From Lentimicrobiaceae bacterium (GTDB lineage Bacteria; Bacteroidota; Bacteroidia; Bacteroidales; WCHB1-69), in the NCBI GenBank assembly GCA_009776395.1, contig WRNX01000075.1, forward strand, positions 1-5,695: DNA of 5,695 nt, in the 5' to 3' direction. The notes beneath the pieces were generated by a model. It saw nothing but the letters and a program-made list of their open reading frames with translations, had not been told where the DNA came from and searched no databases. Shown one piece after another: positions 5,538 through 5,695 of the stretch; position 1 is the first letter of the stretch, and each line of letters starts with the position of its first letter. A program made the translations under genes and the position numbers.

Positions 5538-5695
5538 ATGAGTTTATCAGAACAAGAGATTATTAGACGTCAAAAATTGCAGGATTTTACAAACTTGGGC
5601 ATTGATTGTTACCCCGCAGCGTTGTATGAAGTGAATGTTACTTCCAAAGAGATTTTAGATAATTTTCCTGAAAACAATACCCTGTATCAAGATAT
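5538..5695 (+). CDS. lysS: Lysyl-tRNA synthetase, N-terminal fragment (3' end outside window)
   Basis: The first 52 codons are present and the frame is open to the window edge. The start MSLSEQEIIRRQKLQDFTNLGIDCYPAALYEVN matches the N-terminus of Bacteroidetes class II lysyl-tRNA synthetases: S-E-Q-E-I-x-R-R, then L-x-x-x-G-I-D-x-Y-P-A. This region precedes the OB-fold anticodon-binding domain. The full enzyme charges tRNA-Lys with lysine in the cytoplasm; its catalytic motifs lie beyond the window. It starts 90 bp after the ABC ATPase and probably has its own promoter, so the functional link with the ABC genes is likely only positional. Confidence 0.85.
   Translation, partial: MSLSEQEIIRRQKLQDFTNLGIDCYPAALYEVNVTSKEILDNFPENNTLYQD

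Overview
The window looks like a piece of a low-GC Bacteroidetes (probably Bacteroidales) chromosome. Four things point there: very AT-rich intergenic DNA, gene starts without clear Shine-Dalgarno sequences, promoter boxes resembling the Bacteroidetes -7 element TAnnTTTG, and a LysS N-terminus of Bacteroidetes type. These are readings by eye; no database search was possible.

Layout. Positions 1-459 (+) hold the C-terminal end of a gene that begins outside the window, probably an outer-membrane beta-barrel protein. Positions 460-772 are a non-coding AT-rich stretch with a GC-richer hairpin plus T-run (633-665) that looks like a rho-independent terminator. Positions 773-1375 (-) encode a small stand-alone iron-sulfur protein equivalent to the N-terminal electron-transfer part of NuoG/HoxU. 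The divergent intergenic region 1376-1577 carries a perfect 15-bp inverted repeat whose loop contains an exact TACTTTTG box on the minus strand. Positions 1578-3356 (+) encode an FtsX/MacB-type ABC permease. A 164-bp spacer follows with a perfect 13-bp inverted repeat. Next come a beta-propeller lipoprotein (3521-4723, +) and, 25 bp later, an ABC ATPase of the LolD/MacB type (4749-5447, +). The start of lysS (5538 onward, +) runs off the right end.

How the genes work together. Permease, lipoprotein and ATPase lie in the same direction and look like one envelope ABC system. The ATPase would drive a four-helix permease with a large extracytoplasmic domain. The BamB-like eight-bladed lipoprotein could act as its extracytoplasmic partner. 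No membrane-fusion protein or TolC-like gene is visible, so a mechanotransmission or lipoprotein/lipid-extraction role is as plausible as classical efflux. The substrate is unknown.

The most interesting signal is inside the permease gene: five perfect copies of the heptanucleotide TCTCCAT (2381-2415). Seven is not a multiple of three. I traced both alternative frames, and gain or loss of one unit leads to a stop within about 100 bases, removing the three C-terminal membrane helices. The permease is therefore a candidate for on/off phase variation.
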